Positions 50,450 through 60,227 of a stretch of DNA of 64,000 bases are shown one piece after another; the stretch's first letter is position 1, and every line of letters begins with the position of its first letter. A model generated the notes under the pieces. That model did not search any database. It was given only the letters and a program-made list of their open reading frames with translations, and was not told where the DNA came from. This stretch comes from Roseomonas xinghualingensis. GTDB taxonomy: Bacteria > Pseudomonadota > Alphaproteobacteria > Acetobacterales > Acetobacteraceae. The stretch covers positions 1-64,000 of the forward strand of contig NZ_JAOXLP010000011.1 in the NCBI RefSeq assembly GCF_025791835.1, written 5' to 3'. Both the position numbers and the translations under genes were made by a program.

Positions 50450-51667
50450 TCAGTTGGCCGCGCGGGCCGGGGCTTCGGAGCGGATCAGCCGCACCCGCCG
50501 CCCGTCCACGCCGAGGGCGAGATCGCCGTTCCGCAGCGCCAGGGCATCGGCCCCGAAGGCCTTGCGGCGCCAGCCTTGCAGGGCCGGCAGGTCCTCCGGC
50601 GCGTCCGAGGCCAGCCGGTCCAGGTCGTCGGAACTGGCCAGCAGCTTGGGTGCCACCTGGTGCTCTTCCGCCTTGGTGGCCAGCAGAACCTTCAGCAGCG
50701 CCACCAGCGCCGGGGAGGGGGAGGGACCAGCGCGGTCCTTCGGGGCCTCGGGCAGCTCCGCATCCGGCAGGGCGCGGGCGGCCTCGATGGCGGCCAGGAG
50801 GGAGGCGCCGGACTTGCCGCGGGCGAAGCCCTCGGTCACGCCGCGCGCCCGGGCCAGGGCATTGGCATCGGCGGGGGCGGTGGCCGCCACCTCCAGCAGC
50901 GATTCGTCGCGCAGCAGGCGCTGGCGGGGGATGTTCACCCGCTGCGCCTCGCGCTCCCGCCAGGCGGCGATGGCGCGCAGCGTGCCCAGGAAGCGCCGGT
51001 TGGTGGTGCGGGGGCGCAGCTTCTCCCAGGCGGTGTCGGGATCGGTGCCGTAGGTGGCGGGGTCCATCAGGGCCGACATCTCCTCGGCCACCCAGCCCAG
51101 CCGGTCTTCCCGCTCGAGCCGATCCCGCAGCGCCACGTAGATGCGGCGCAGATGGGTTACGTCCGCCGCCGCATAGGCGATCTGGGCGGGGGAGAGGGGG
51201 CGGGCCGACCAGTCGCTGAAGCGATGGGCCTTGTCGATCTGGGCGTCGGCCAGGGCACGGGCCAGGCTGTCATAGCTCGCCTGGTCGCCGAAGCCAGCCA
51301 CCATGGCGGCGATCTGGGTATCGAACAGGGGCTGCGGCGTCTGGCCGAAGCGCAGCAGGAAGATCTCCACATCCTGCCGGCAGGCATGGAAGACCTTCAC
51401 CACCTGCTCATCCGCGAGCAGGGCCCCGAGGGGGGAGAGGTCCAGCCCCGGGGCCAGCGCATCCACCACCGCCGTGTCCTGGCTGCCGCCGAGCTGCACC
51501 ACGCAGAGCTCGGGCCAGTAGGTCCGCTCCCGCATGAACTCGGTGTCCACCGTCACGAAGGGCTCCTGGCGGAGCCGCTCGCAAAGCGGGACCAGCTGCT
51601 CGGTGGTGGTGATCAGGACGGGCTCGGGATCGGCGGCCGAGCGGCTGGAATGGGGGCGGCGGGACAT
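50450..51667 (-). CDS. rnd: Ribonuclease D
   Basis: 405 residues. The 3'-5' exonuclease domain has the DEDDy residues: FVTVDTEFMRE, KVFHACRQDVEIF, and the YAAADVTHLRRIY motif with tyrosine. HRDC-like helices follow. It trims tRNA and other RNA 3' ends. Confidence 0.95.
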   Translation of the reverse strand: MSRRPHSSRSAADPEPVLITTTEQLVPLCERLRQEPFVTVDTEFMRERTYWPELCVVQLGGSQDTAVVDALAPGLDLSPLGALLADEQVVKVFHACRQDVEIFLLRFGQTPQPLFDTQIAAMVAGFGDQASYDSLARALADAQIDKAHRFSDWSARPLSPAQIAYAAADVTHLRRIYVALRDRLEREDRLGWVAEEMSALMDPATYGTDPDTAWEKLRPRTTNRRFLGTLRAIAAWREREAQRVNIPRQRLLRDESLLEVAATAPADANALARARGVTEGFARGKSGASLLAAIEAARALPDAELPEAPKDRAGPSPSPALVALLKVLLATKAEEHQVAPKLLASSDDLDRLASDAPEDLPALQGWRRKAFGADALALRNGDLALGVDGRRVRLIRSEAPARAAN

Positions 51668-51786
51668 AAGGGGCGGGTTTAAGCGCAGAACGCGCCTGTC
51701 ACAAATCGCGGCTTCCCGAGGCCTGTCATGCGCCCCCCGCCGGGCGGCGGGGAGGGGGCGGGGATCGCCCCCTCCCTGGGGCCATC

Positions 51787-52875
51787 TCAGGGCTGGGCTT
51801 CCAGCACGGTGTTGAAGGGCGTCTCCGTCGCGATCCGCACGCGGGAGAAGCCGGCCTCGCGCAGCAGCGCCTCCAGGCGGGCGGGGCCCGCCTGGGCGCC
51901 CAGCGCGGCGGCGCCTGGCTGGTCGAGCGAAACCGGCGTGCAGATCATGGTGGAGGCCGCGTAGTACAGCCGGCCGACCGGGTTGATGTTCTCCTCCAGC
52001 CGGTTGCCGGCCTTGGGCTCTACCGCCATGAAGGTGCCGTCCGACCGGAGGGCGTCGCGAATCCGCCGGGCGACGCCGACCGGATCGCCCATGTCGTGCA
52101 GCGCGTCGAAGCAGGCCACCAGGTCGTAGCCTCCGGGCGCGAAGTCGGCCGCCCCGGCCACCTGGAAGGAGGTGTTGCCGGCCACCCCCGCCCGCCCCGC
52201 GGCCTCACGCGCGCAGGCGATCGAGGCCGCATGGTAATCCAGCCCGGTGAAGTACGAGGCCGGGAAGGCCTCCGCCATCAAGATCACCGAGGCGCCATGG
52301 CCGCAGCCCAGATCGGCCACGCGCGCCCCGCGACGCAGCCGCTCCTCCATGCCATCCAGCGCAGGGAGCCATTCATTCAGGAGATGCGCCGCGTAGCCGG
52401 GGCGGAAGAAGCGCGCGATGCCGCTGAACAGGCAGGCGCAGCGCGTTCCATAGCCTGCGCCCCGGCCATCCTGTTGCCGGAAGGCGCGCATGACCTGGGA
52501 ATGGTCCAGTACATTGGCCGCCGCGATTTCGAAGGCGCCGAGCATGAAGGCGGGACTGTCCGGCCGCGCGAAGACCATCGCCTGCTCCGGCGTCATGGTG
52601 AAGCGCCCGGTGTTGGGGGCGTAGTCGAGATAGCCGGCGGCGGCATGGGCGGAGAGCCATTCGCGCAGCAGGCGCTCATTCGCGCCGGTGCTCCGCGCCA
52701 GCTCGGCCGGCGTGATGGGGCTGGCGCCGTCCAGGGCCGCATAGAGGCCGAGTTCGTCGCCGATGCGGACGAGGGGCACCACCATGGCGCCACCGAGATC
52801 GTCGAGCATGCGTCCGACAAAGCCCTGCAGCTTCTCCGGATCCGGCGAAGCACGTGAGGCGAGCATCGTGTCCAT
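51787..52875 (-). CDS. Methyltransferase with N-terminal winged-helix dimerisation domain
   Basis: 362 residues. Residues 15-85 form the helical/winged domain of O-methyltransferases (IGDELGLYAALDG, ITPAELARSTGANERLLREWL). The SAM core follows with ARVADLGCGHGASVILMAEAF and YDLVACFDALHDMGDP. The substrate is unknown. It is divergent from an AraC-type regulator across 161 bases, a layout that often marks a regulator and its target. Confidence 0.88.
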   Translation of the reverse strand: MDTMLASRASPDPEKLQGFVGRMLDDLGGAMVVPLVRIGDELGLYAALDGASPITPAELARSTGANERLLREWLSAHAAAGYLDYAPNTGRFTMTPEQAMVFARPDSPAFMLGAFEIAAANVLDHSQVMRAFRQQDGRGAGYGTRCACLFSGIARFFRPGYAAHLLNEWLPALDGMEERLRRGARVADLGCGHGASVILMAEAFPASYFTGLDYHAASIACAREAAGRAGVAGNTSFQVAGAADFAPGGYDLVACFDALHDMGDPVGVARRIRDALRSDGTFMAVEPKAGNRLEENINPVGRLYYAASTMICTPVSLDQPGAAALGAQAGPARLEALLREAGFSRVRIATETPFNTVLEAQP

Positions 52876-53036
52876 TCATTTTCTCCTCGGACACGCTATT
52901 GCTAGGCGCTTCCGGGCCGGGATCGAATGACGCGGCTTCCGATCCGTTTGACCGTTCGTCCGGAAAGTCGGTACGCTTTGCACCACGTCCGGATCGCCTG
53001 CCCGATCGTCCATCGGGACTGGCAGGAAGGGGATGC

Positions 53037-54044
53037 ATGGGTGCGGATGCCCTGTCAGAGGTGCTGCGCGCGGTGCGGCTCACCGGCGCTGTCTTCTTCC
53101 GCCTCGAAGCCCGCGAGCCATGGGTGGCAGCGGCGCCGCCCTCGGTGTCCTGCGCGCCTTACGTCCTGCCAGGGGCGCAGCACGTCATCGAGTACCATGT
53201 CGTCCATAGCGGCTCCTGCTGGGGCGGGCCCATGGGCGCGGAGCCGGTGCGGCTGGTGGCGGGGGACATCATCGCCTTTCCCCAGGGCGATGCCTTTCCC
53301 CAGGGCGATCCGCATGTCCTTTCCAGCGACCCGGGACTGCGGCAGGAACCGGACCTGGCCGTCTACCGCGATGCCGTGGCCGCCGGTCCGCCCATTGCCT
53401 ACCGGCTGGGTGCGGAGGGGCCATCGACCGCCTGCGTGATCTGCGGCTTCCTGGGCTGCGACGCGCGTCCCTTCAACCCGCTTCTCGAAGCCCTGCCGCG
53501 CATGCTGCATGTTCATTCGAGATCGGATCGCGGCGCGTCCTGGATGGGGCATCTCGTCCGCGCGGCCATGGCGGAATCGCTGACCCGGCGGATCGGTGGG
53601 GAGGCAATCCTCGCACGGCTGAGCGAGCTGATGTTCGCCGAGCTGGTGCGCCGCCATGTCGAATCCATGCCGCCGGAGGGGGCGGGCTGGTTCGCCGGGC
53701 TGCGCGATCCGCATGTCGGCCGCGCCCTGAACCTGCTGCACGCGCGGCCTGCGGCACCCTGGACGCTGGATGCGCTGGCGCGGGATGTCGGCCTCTCCCG
53801 CTCCTCCTTCGCGGAGCGCTTCATGCGGCTCGTCGGGCATCCGCCGATGCAGTACCTGGCGCGCTGGCGGATGCAGCTCGCGGCTGGCCTGCTGACGGAT
53901 AGCGCGCGGCAGGTCGCGCGGGTGGCGATCGAGGTCGGCTACGACTCCGAGGCCGCCTTCAGCCGCGCGTTCCACAAGGTGGTCGGCATGCCTCCGGCTG
54001 CCTGGCGGCGCAGTTGCGAGAGGGGTGCCGCCGTGCGGTCCTGA
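53037..54044 (+). CDS. AraC family regulator with cupin sensor domain
   Basis: 335 residues from ATG 53037 with AAGGGG upstream; the frame is open earlier without conserved sequence. Residues 1-190 are a cupin_6-type ligand domain. Residues 225-330 hold the two AraC helix-turn-helices (WTLDALARDVGLSRSSFAERF and VARVAIEVGYDSEAAFSRAF). The cupin loop carries a six-residue duplication (FPQGDAFPQGD). It likely controls the divergent methyltransferase gene. Confidence 0.92.
   Translation: MGADALSEVLRAVRLTGAVFFRLEAREPWVAAAPPSVSCAPYVLPGAQHVIEYHVVHSGSCWGGPMGAEPVRLVAGDIIAFPQGDAFPQGDPHVLSSDPGLRQEPDLAVYRDAVAAGPPIAYRLGAEGPSTACVICGFLGCDARPFNPLLEALPRMLHVHSRSDRGASWMGHLVRAAMAESLTRRIGGEAILARLSELMFAELVRRHVESMPPEGAGWFAGLRDPHVGRALNLLHARPAAPWTLDALARDVGLSRSSFAERFMRLVGHPPMQYLARWRMQLAAGLLTDSARQVARVAIEVGYDSEAAFSRAFHKVVGMPPAAWRRSCERGAAVRS
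53274..53309 (+). repeat. 18 bp perfect tandem duplication inside the AraC gene
   Basis: GCCTTTCCCCAGGGCGAT occurs twice in a row (53274-53291, 53292-53309) with no mismatch, in frame. Relatives normally have a single copy of this FP(Q/H)GD loop, so the event looks recent. Confidence 0.9.
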
Positions 54045-54057
54045 GCGGATGGCGCCG

Positions 54058-54225
54058 CTAAAGGAAGGCGCGCAGCACGATCGGCGCCAGGATGGCGCTG
54101 ACCAGCGCGTTCAGTGCCAGGGCAATCCCAGCGAAGGTGCCGGCCACGAAGTCCACATGATAGGCCCGCGCCTGCGGAGCGGGGATCGCGCCGGTCGGAC
54201 CCGGGCGATGCCGTGGATCCGCCAC
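54058..54225 (-). pseudogene. 3' fragment resembling lrgB
   Basis: A GTG-started frame of 55 codons is all that is open. Its last 37 residues, starting ARAYHVDFVAGTFAGIALAL and ending in APIVLRAFL, resemble the C-terminal membrane helix region of LrgB/CidB proteins (typical order: TARA-x-E-x-x-AGAFAGLAMGLN). The other ~190 residues of LrgB are missing; the DNA upstream is the pgi promoter. Read as a remnant left by deletion. A short membrane peptide gene is the alternative. Confidence 0.55.
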
Positions 54226-54325
54226 GTTCTCACCAGACAGTGAGCCTGCGGAGAGGTGATCGGCGGCCGCCTTCCGTCGCTGCGACCGCCCCCGTAACCT
54301 GCGCGCCAGACGAATGAGGACTTGC

Positions 54326-55933
54326 ATGGCGGATATGGCAGAGATGGCCTGGGAACGGGTGATGGAACTGGCGCGCGCGCCTGGTGCGTCTGCCATCCGT
54401 CCCCTGATGGCCGATCCGGCCCGCGCCGCCCGCTTCACCCATCGCGCGGGCGACATCCTGGCCGACCTCTCCAAGACCTCCGTCTCGGATACGGTGCGCG
54501 ATGCGCTGCTGGCCCTGGCTCGCGAGCGGCATGTGCTGCCGGCGCGTGATGCCATGGCGCGCGGCGAGGCGATCAACACCACCGAAGGCCGTGCCGTTCT
54601 GCATATCGCTCTGCGTGGACCGCGCCATGCCTACCGCGTGGGGAATGAATACGCCTCCGTCGAGGTGCATGCCACGCTGGATGCCATGCGCGCCTTTTGT
54701 GAGCGTGTTCATGAGGAAGGGCGCTTCACCGATGTGGTGAATATCGGCATCGGCGGTTCCGACCTTGGCCCGCAGATGGCAGCACGCGCCCTGTGGCGGC
54801 AAGGCATGCCGATGAGGGTGCATTACCTCTCGAATGTCGATGGCCATGCCTGGGAGGCGATGCGCCACGGGCTGGACCCGGCACGCACCCTGGTTCTCGT
54901 GGCCAGCAAGACCTTCACCACCGCCGAGACCATGGCGAATGCCCATCTCGTTCGCGGCTGGCTGCGTGCCGCGCTGGGCGACAAGGCGAATGCCAGCCTC
55001 GTTGCCCTCTCCACCAATCTGAAGGCCACGCGTGAGTTCGGCGTGCCGGATGACCAGGTCTTCGGTTTCCGCGACTGGGTGGGCGGGCGCTTCTCCATGT
55101 GGTCCGCCATCGGCCTTTCCATCGCCCTGGCCTGCGGGTGGGAGGAGTTCGCCGCGCTGCTGGCCGGCGCGCGGAAGATGGACGAGCATTTCCTCTCGGC
55201 GCCCGAGGCGGAGAACCTGCCGCTGCTCATGGCGCTGACCGAAGTCTGGCACGTCAATGGCCTTGGCTATCCCAGCCGCGCCGTTCTTCCCTATGACGAT
55301 CGCCTGGCCCGTTTCCCTGCGCATCTGCAGCAGGTGGAAATGGAGAGCCTGGGCAAGCGCGTGACGATGGGCGGCATGCCCGTGCCTCGCGCCACGGGCC
55401 CGGTGGTCTTCGGCGAGCCGGGGACGAATTCGCAGCATTCCTTCATGCAGCTGCTGCATCAGGGCACCACGCCGGTCCCGGCCGATATCGTGCTGATCGC
55501 CAATCCCGACCATGGCTTCGAGGAGAACCACCGCCTGCTCCTTGCCAATGGCCTCGCCCAGGCGGAGGCGTTGCTGCGCGGGCGGGATGCCAGCGAGGTG
55601 CGGGCGGAGATGGAGGCGAAGGGCATGTCCGCCGCGGCGATCGAGGCGCTGCTGCCGCATCGTCTCTTCCCCGGTAACCGGCCGAGCGCGACGCTGGTGC
55701 TGCCGCGCCTGGATGCGAACACGCTTGGCCAGCTCGTGGCGCTCTATGAGCACAAGGTCTTCTGCCTCGGCGCGCTGTGGAACGTGAATGCCTTCGACCA
55801 ATGGGGCGTCGAGTTGGGCAAGCAGCTCGCCGGTACGCTGTTGCCTGAACTGGCACCGGGTGCGGCGGTGGGGGAGCATGACCCCTCCACCACCGCGCTG
55901 ATCGCGGAGCTGCACCGGCTGCGGGGCGGCTGA
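54326..55933 (+). CDS. pgi: Glucose-6-phosphate isomerase
   Basis: 535 residues from ATG 54326 with AGGA upstream (ATG 54314 would add four residues). VVNIGIGGSDLGPQMAARAL, VASKTFTTAETMANAH, the catalytic FGEPGTNSQHSFMQLLHQG and the C-terminal FDQWGVELGKQLA are complete. Links glucose-6-P and fructose-6-P. Confidence 0.97.
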   Translation: MADMAEMAWERVMELARAPGASAIRPLMADPARAARFTHRAGDILADLSKTSVSDTVRDALLALARERHVLPARDAMARGEAINTTEGRAVLHIALRGPRHAYRVGNEYASVEVHATLDAMRAFCERVHEEGRFTDVVNIGIGGSDLGPQMAARALWRQGMPMRVHYLSNVDGHAWEAMRHGLDPARTLVLVASKTFTTAETMANAHLVRGWLRAALGDKANASLVALSTNLKATREFGVPDDQVFGFRDWVGGRFSMWSAIGLSIALACGWEEFAALLAGARKMDEHFLSAPEAENLPLLMALTEVWHVNGLGYPSRAVLPYDDRLARFPAHLQQVEMESLGKRVTMGGMPVPRATGPVVFGEPGTNSQHSFMQLLHQGTTPVPADIVLIANPDHGFEENHRLLLANGLAQAEALLRGRDASEVRAEMEAKGMSAAAIEALLPHRLFPGNRPSATLVLPRLDANTLGQLVALYEHKVFCLGALWNVNAFDQWGVELGKQLAGTLLPELAPGAAVGEHDPSTTALIAELHRLRGG

Positions 55934-55949
55934 CGCGGCCCTTTGCCGG

Positions 55950-57825
55950 TCAGAACCAGAACTGCAATCCGGCATAGAGGCTGCGCCCGAAGCCCGGCTC
56001 GAACAGAGCGGCATTCGGCGCGGCCACGGGCGCGACCGAGGCGCTGGAGATGTACTTCTTGTCCGTCAGGTTGCGTCCCTCGGCGAAGACCGACAGCCCG
56101 TTCTCGAAGTCCCATGCCGCGCGCAGCCCGAGAAGGGCATAGGCATTGGTCTTCACCGTGTTCGCATAATCCACGAAGAAGCCCTGCGGCACCCATTCGA
56201 GCGTCGGTGCCATGCTGGTGCCGGAAGGGTGCCGGTAGCGCAGCTCCGCCCGGTAGAGATGGCGCGGCGCACCGGGTAACTGGTTGTCGCCATAGGCGGC
56301 GTCGCCATCGAAGTGGAAGTCGTTGAAGCTATAGGCCTGTCGCAGCGTCAGGCTGTCACCGGTGCCGGGTGACGCAAGGTCGCGCAGGATGATCCAGGAT
56401 AGCGCCGCCTCAATCCCCTGATGGATGGTACGGTCGGCATTGAGCGCGAGGCTGGCGCCGGTTCCGGTGGGATCGAAAAGCTGGATCTCGTCCCGGATCG
56501 ATGCGCGGTAGGCGGCGACTTCCCAATCCAGCCCGCCATGTTTCCCCCGGGTGCCGATTTCGATGGTCCTTGCCCGCTGCGCCTTCAGAGCGGAGAAGCC
56601 GCGCGCGGCCAGGGGCGTCAGGTCACCGATCGTCGGCGGCTCCGTCGCCCAGGCGAGGTTGGTGAAGACCTGCGCCTCCGGCGTGACCTCCCACAGCAGC
56701 CCGATCTGCGGATTGGCGTAACGGTAGGTGGCTGAGCCGGACTGGTCTCCATCGGAGAGGAAGCGGTCGCGGCTGGCGCGATAGGCCTCCCCAAGCTGCA
56801 GACCCGCCACCAGCGCCAGATCCGGCAGGATGTGGAGCGTGTTCTGCAGCGTCGCGCTGTGGCTGCGCGCGCGGTCGGTGCTGGAGGCCGTCAGCCGCCC
56901 CGGATGGCCGCCCAGGTTGAGGTAGCGGCGGCTGTCATAGGTGCCGAAGCCGAGCGTGCCGCCGGCCACCAGCCGGTTGCACAGGCCGCCGATCTCGCCT
57001 TCCAGTGTCAGCCGGGCGAAGCCGTTCACGTCATCGGTGCGCTGGTCGATATACTGGAAGATCGAGTGGTCCAGCTCCCGGTGGGCATAGGAGGCGCCGA
57101 GGTCCAGCACCGCGCCGGGCGAGATCCGCCAACTGGTGCGGTTGCCGAAGCGGTTGCTCTCGATGTTGCGCTGATAGTCGTTGAGGATGTTGGCCGCGGC
57201 CGCCATGCGCGGGTCGGACAGCGCCTGCCGCCGCGCCATAGGCGGCTTGTGCCCGGCGATAGCCGTAGCTGCCCGCTTCGCCCCGCAGCACGGCGCCCGG
57301 ATCGCTGCGGCCGGTCGGCGTCGCGAAATTCAGCACGCCGCCCAGGGTCGCGCTGCCCAGGCCAAAGGCATTGGCGCCACGCAGCACCTCCACATGGCCG
57401 AAGACCAGCGGGTCCAGTTCCTGGAAGTCGCCCGCGCCATCCGCCTGGTTCAGTGGCACGCCGTCCTGAGTGAGCTGAACGCCGCGCAGGTGGAAGTTCC
57501 GCGAGAGCCCCGAGCCACGGATCGAGAGCCGCGTGTCCTCTCCCCATTTCGGCTGGGCGAAGACGCCAGGTGCGTATTCCAGCACGTCGCGCAGCGTGGT
57601 GACGCCGGCGCGCGCGTGGATCTCTTCGCCCGGCAGGACGGTGACGTTGCCCGGCACCTGCCGGAGCCTCTCGGCGGCGGTCGTGGCAACGGGAGCGGTG
57701 AGGGACGGGATGGCACCGGTGACCGAGACTTCGGGCACCAGGATGGGCGGGGCCGCTTCCTGGGCAAGAGCGGGCAGCGGAAGGCAGGCGGCCGCGAGCA
57801 GCGCGGCACGATACGAAGGGAGCAT
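55950..57825 (-). pseudogene. TonB-dependent receptor, broken by deletion and frameshift
   Basis: The 5' part (57825 to about 57240) encodes a signal peptide (LLAAACLPLPALAQ) and a full plug domain (PGNVTVLPGEEI, LRDVLEYAPGVF, RLSIRGSGLSRNFHLRGVQL, GHVEVLRGANAFGLGSATLGG), ending SYGYRRAQAAYG. The 3' part continues in another frame from RRQALSDPRMAAAANILNDY to the outer-membrane end YAGLQFWF. In relatives some 70-80 residues of early barrel strands separate those two motifs; here they touch, with the frame changed near 57238. Residues of both parts are otherwise well kept, so the lesion is probably recent. Metal-chelate uptake is likely, given the DUF2946 gene upstream. Confidence 0.85.
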
Positions 57826-57886
57826 GATGACAACCTGACAGGCATGGGCAGGCCGGCCCGTGATCGGGCCGGGGCGGACATGGCGG

Positions 57887-58231
57887 TCAGGCGGCGGGTG
57901 GCGCGCGGGGTTGTTGCGGCGGGGCGCGGGGTGGGAAGGGCGGCAGCCCGGCAGGTCCCGCCGGAAAGGACTCTGCTGCATAGACGATGCGCCGCGGCGT
58001 GGGCGGCCCATCCGCCTCGATGGCAGCCGGACCCTGGCAAAGCTCGCAGCAGGACGGGTCCTGGCTCTTCTCGACCGGCTTGCCGTTCTCATCCACCAGC
58101 ACGGTCCGCATGCCGGAGGGGCTGCACAGCTCCACTGCCATGGCGCGCGCATGCGGCATCACCGCCGCCGCCCATTGCAGGAGCAGGAGGCCGGCGATCA
58201 GGCGCGCGACAAGGCTGCGGGGTGGGCGCAT
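57887..58231 (-). CDS. DUF2946 family protein
   Basis: 114 residues from ATG 58231. A membrane or signal segment (SLVARLIAGLLLLQWAAAVM) is followed by a cysteine-bearing core (ELCSPSGMRTVLVDENG, DPSCCELCQG) and a proline-rich end. DUF2946 genes often neighbour TonB receptors and copper genes, so metal handling is inferred. It is upstream of the broken receptor on the same strand, 61 bases apart. Confidence 0.75.
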   Translation of the reverse strand: MRPPRSLVARLIAGLLLLQWAAAVMPHARAMAVELCSPSGMRTVLVDENGKPVEKSQDPSCCELCQGPAAIEADGPPTPRRIVYAAESFPAGPAGLPPFPPRAPPQQPRAPPAA

Positions 58232-58344
58232 CAACCTTCCCGCTAACAGAGGGCGGCGAAACTGGCGAGGTGGAGGCTTAACTCCTCCTTCACCCAGGCA
58301 GGACATCCTTGCCTCGGCGCCACCAAAGCCCCATCCCCTGCCAT

Positions 58345-60204
58345 GTGATTATCGACCAGATCATTCGCCGCCTTCCCTCCACCACAGCGGACCGCATCGC
58401 CGCCGGCGAGGTGGTGGAACGCCCCGCCGCCGCCGTGAAGGAGCTGGTGGAGAACGCGCTGGATGCCGGCGCCCGGCGCATCAGCGTCACCCTGGAAGGC
58501 GGCGGCATTGATCGCATCCTGGTGGAGGACGATGGCAAGGGCATGGTCCCCGCCGACCTCGCCCTCTGCATCGAGCGCCATGCCACCTCCAAGCTGCCGG
58601 ACGAGGAGACGCTCTTCCGCATCGCGACGCTGGGTTTCCGGGGAGAGGCGCTGCCCTCCATCGGTGCTGTCTCGCGCCTGTCCATCACCACCCGGCCGCG
58701 CGATGGCGACGCTCATGCCATCCATGTGGAGGCCGGGCGGGTCGGGGAGGTAATCCCGGCCGCCGCGGCGCCTGGCACGCGGGTGGAGGTGCGGGACCTG
58801 TTCTTCGCCACCCCCGCCCGCCGGAAATTCCTCAAGACGCCCGGCACCGAAGCCTCCCATGCCGTGGAGGCGGTGCGGCGCCTCGCCCTGGCCTGGCCAG
58901 AGGTAGGCTTCCGCGTGACGGTGGATGGCCGCACGGCGCTCGATGTGGCGCCCGCCGACCGGGCTGGCCGTGCTGCCGCCCTGCTGGGCCCCGATTTCGC
59001 CGGCGCCTCCGTGCGGGTGCATGGCCAATGGCCCGATCTGGCGCTGGAGGGGCTGGCCGCGCTCCCCACCCACAACCGTGCCACCGCCGCCGAGCAGCAT
59101 CTGGTGGTGAACCGCCGCCCGGTGCGCGATCCGCTGCTGCGCGCCGCGCTGCGCGTGGCCTATCGGGACGTGCTTGCGGCCGGGCGCCATCCCGTGGCCG
59201 CGCTGTTCCTCGAAATCCCGCCCGAGGCGGTGGATGTGAACGTCCATCCGATGAAGACGGAGCTGCGCTTCCGGGATTCCTCAGGCGTGCGCGGCGCGCT
59301 GATCGCCTCGCTGCGGCGGGCGCTGGGAACGGGCGCGGGCGTGGGCATGGCACGGAGCGGCTGGGATGCCGGTGGCGCGCCGGATCCATCCTGGCCGAGC
59401 CGGGCTGGGCAGCCGCTGTCCGAGGAGACGGCAGGTGAAGCCGAATCAGCTCCCTGGCCCGATGCCGGCGCCGCCCCGGCCCGCCCGTCCGGCTTCGCGG
59501 AGACAGGCTTCGCCTTCACGGCGGCGCCCGTGTCGCGCCCCATCCAGCCGCGCTTCTCCCTGCCGCCGCGCCCGCAACCCCTGCCTGCCGAGGCGACGCC
59601 CCCGCCGGAAAGTATGGAGGAAGGCCCGCTTGGCCGTCCGCTGGCGCAGCTGCTGGATACCTACATCCTGGCCGAGGCATCCGACGGCGCCCTGGTCCTG
59701 GTGGACCAGCACGCGGCGCATGAGCGCCTGACGCATGAGCGGCTTTCGGCCCAGCTGGTGGAAGGCGGCGTGCGGTCCCAGCCGCTGCTGCTGCCTGCCG
59801 TGGTGGATATGCCCGTGGCCGATGCGCTGCGGCTGGCGGAGCGCGCGGAGGAACTGGCGCGGCTGGGGCTGGAGATCGAGCCCTTCGGCCCCGGCGCCAT
59901 CCTGGTGCGCGCCCTGCCGGCGCTGCTCGGCAATCCGGAGCCGGGCCCGATCCTGGCCGATATCGCGGCGGAGCTGTCCGACTGGGAGGAAAGCACGGCG
60001 CTGGAGCGCCGGCTGGATGCCGCCGTGGCGCGGCTGGCCTGCCATGGCAGCGTCCGCGCCGGGCGCCGCCTCAACACGGCGGAGATGGCCGCCCTGCTGC
60101 GCGAGATGGAGGCGACGCCACGCGCCGCCACCTGCTCCCATGGCCGCCCGACCTTCCTGCGCCTGGGCGCGGGCGATCTGGCGCGGATGTTCGGGCGGAC
60201 CTGA
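58345..60204 (+). CDS. mutL: Mismatch repair protein MutL
   Basis: 619 residues from GTG 58345 (VIIDQIIRRLPSTTADRIAA). The GHKL ATPase motifs ENALDAGA, DDGKGM and GFRGEALPSIGAVS are complete. The C-terminal domain has DQHAAHERLTHE, matching the DQHA-X2-E-X4-E endonuclease motif, so this MutL should nick DNA itself, as expected where MutH is absent. Confidence 0.97.
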   Translation: MIIDQIIRRLPSTTADRIAAGEVVERPAAAVKELVENALDAGARRISVTLEGGGIDRILVEDDGKGMVPADLALCIERHATSKLPDEETLFRIATLGFRGEALPSIGAVSRLSITTRPRDGDAHAIHVEAGRVGEVIPAAAAPGTRVEVRDLFFATPARRKFLKTPGTEASHAVEAVRRLALAWPEVGFRVTVDGRTALDVAPADRAGRAAALLGPDFAGASVRVHGQWPDLALEGLAALPTHNRATAAEQHLVVNRRPVRDPLLRAALRVAYRDVLAAGRHPVAALFLEIPPEAVDVNVHPMKTELRFRDSSGVRGALIASLRRALGTGAGVGMARSGWDAGGAPDPSWPSRAGQPLSEETAGEAESAPWPDAGAAPARPSGFAETGFAFTAAPVSRPIQPRFSLPPRPQPLPAEATPPPESMEEGPLGRPLAQLLDTYILAEASDGALVLVDQHAAHERLTHERLSAQLVEGGVRSQPLLLPAVVDMPVADALRLAERAEELARLGLEIEPFGPGAILVRALPALLGNPEPGPILADIAAELSDWEESTALERRLDAAVARLACHGSVRAGRRLNTAEMAALLREMEATPRAATCSHGRPTFLRLGAGDLARMFGRT

Positions 60205-60227
60205 TCGGCAGAGCCTAAAGCGGCAGC

